Positions 63,762 to 64,000 of a stretch of DNA of 64,000 nt are shown here, one piece after another. Position 1 is the first letter of the stretch, and the number at the start of each line of letters is the position of its first letter. Origin of the DNA: a virus; the IMG/VR virus record IMGVR_UViG_3300029922_000031, positions 1 through 64,000 of that record, one strand, 5' to 3'. A model generated the notes under the pieces. That model ran no database searches. It saw only the letters and a program-made list of their open reading frames with translations, and was not told the DNA's origin. Position numbers and translations under genes: made by a program.

Positions 63762-64000
63762 TTGCATCTTCCTTCTTTGCTGGCGTGATTGGCGGCTTCG
63801 GCTCAGTGATGGTTTGGATCTGCGTCTGAACATCAGCCGCTTGGCTAGACGCCGCCGCATCGGAATTCACGAGCCCCACAAGGGCGCCCGCCTGCGATCG
63901 CGCCTGCTGGCGCTGAATCTCCGAGGACTGCGCCTGATACTGCGTGACGACCTCTGCCCTGGCAGCGATCTGCGCCTGTGCAATCAGTCGGTTCTGAGTG
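63652..64000 (-). CDS. Partial i-spanin-like coiled-coil protein, runs off the right edge
   Basis: The frame is open from 63652 to the end of the window, so the N-terminus is missing. Gln/Ala-rich helix (NRLIAQAQIAARAEVVTQYQ) and an acidic end (NRDNDAVDSLLESAS). It overlaps the o-spanin lipoprotein, so it is probably the inner-membrane spanin, although no membrane span is in view. A structural coiled-coil protein is the alternative. Confidence 0.55.
   Translation of the reverse strand, partial: TQNRLIAQAQIAARAEVVTQYQAQSSEIQRQQARSQAGALVGLVNSDAAASSQAADVQTQIQTITEPKPPITPAKKEDANVDPEMVKAIDAINRDNDAVDSLLESASGAARPVKR

Overview
The window is about 64 kb of a large double-stranded DNA tailed phage (Caudoviricetes). 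Nearly every gene is on the minus strand, packed head to tail with ATGA or GTGA overlaps. The host is most likely an alphaproteobacterium: the only clear plus-strand gene encodes a RepC-family replication initiator, a family known from alphaproteobacterial plasmids, and the window also carries a CobS/CobT-like pair and an AdoCbl-type ribonucleotide reductase. No capsid, portal or terminase gene is visible, so the window covers the accessory, nucleotide, replication and tail-fibre parts of a bigger genome.

Layout, left to right. 0-0.5 kb: AT-richer structured DNA with no convincing gene. 0.5-8.5 kb: small accessory genes, mostly unknown (zinc-ribbon, GNAT, DUF6876-like, an ArfA-like N-terminus); three and perhaps four are broken by what looks like a single missing base. 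7.9-12 kb: ppGpp-hydrolase-like HD protein, RtcB RNA ligase, ThyX. 12-18 kb: small proteins, a DnaQ-like exonuclease, zinc-binding and membrane peptides. 18-25 kb: nucleotide metabolism (HD phosphohydrolase, dNMP-kinase-like, dUTPase, class II RNR), a DNA methyltransferase and a RuvC-like resolvase. 25-42 kb: recombination and replication (SbcC/SbcD pair with an HNH homing endonuclease beside it, MazG-like, ASCH, RecA-like, 5' exonuclease, tRNA-Asn, gp32-like SSB, DnaE with a UDG-like tail, sigma-like factor). 42-45 kb: CobS/CobT-like AAA+/VWA pair. 45.6-48.3 kb: control and replicon region with an XRE regulator, a predicted antisense RNA and repC. 48-56 kb: ATP ligase, primase, DnaB helicase, an Hfq-like protein and PhoH. 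56-64 kb: glycosyltransferase, glycine-rich and collagen-like tail fibres, a T5 A1-like protein and an overlapping spanin pair.

Two regulatory signals recur across the window. First, most transcription units are preceded by a promoter-like block with GCTATA (read TATAGC on the plus strand) and often a CCGCT stretch upstream; a sigma-like gene at 41.0-41.7 kb could serve it. Second, about twenty copies of a palindrome, (A)(G/A)TCA-N4-TGA(C/T)T, lie in or beside these promoters. This looks like an operator regulon, with the XRE protein next to repC as one candidate reader.

The most novel reading is that this phage carries a plasmid-type replicon: repC with a ctRNA-like antisense RNA in its leader, embedded in a complete phage replication gene set and possibly governed by a genome-wide operator. 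That would fit a phage-plasmid or a phage that has recruited a plasmid origin. Other items of note are a C-terminal NPN(W/Y)G(A/S)F peptide shared by three proteins, the DnaE-UDG-like fusion, and an Hfq-like protein next to the helicase. Functions are inferred from motifs read by eye; no database search was run.
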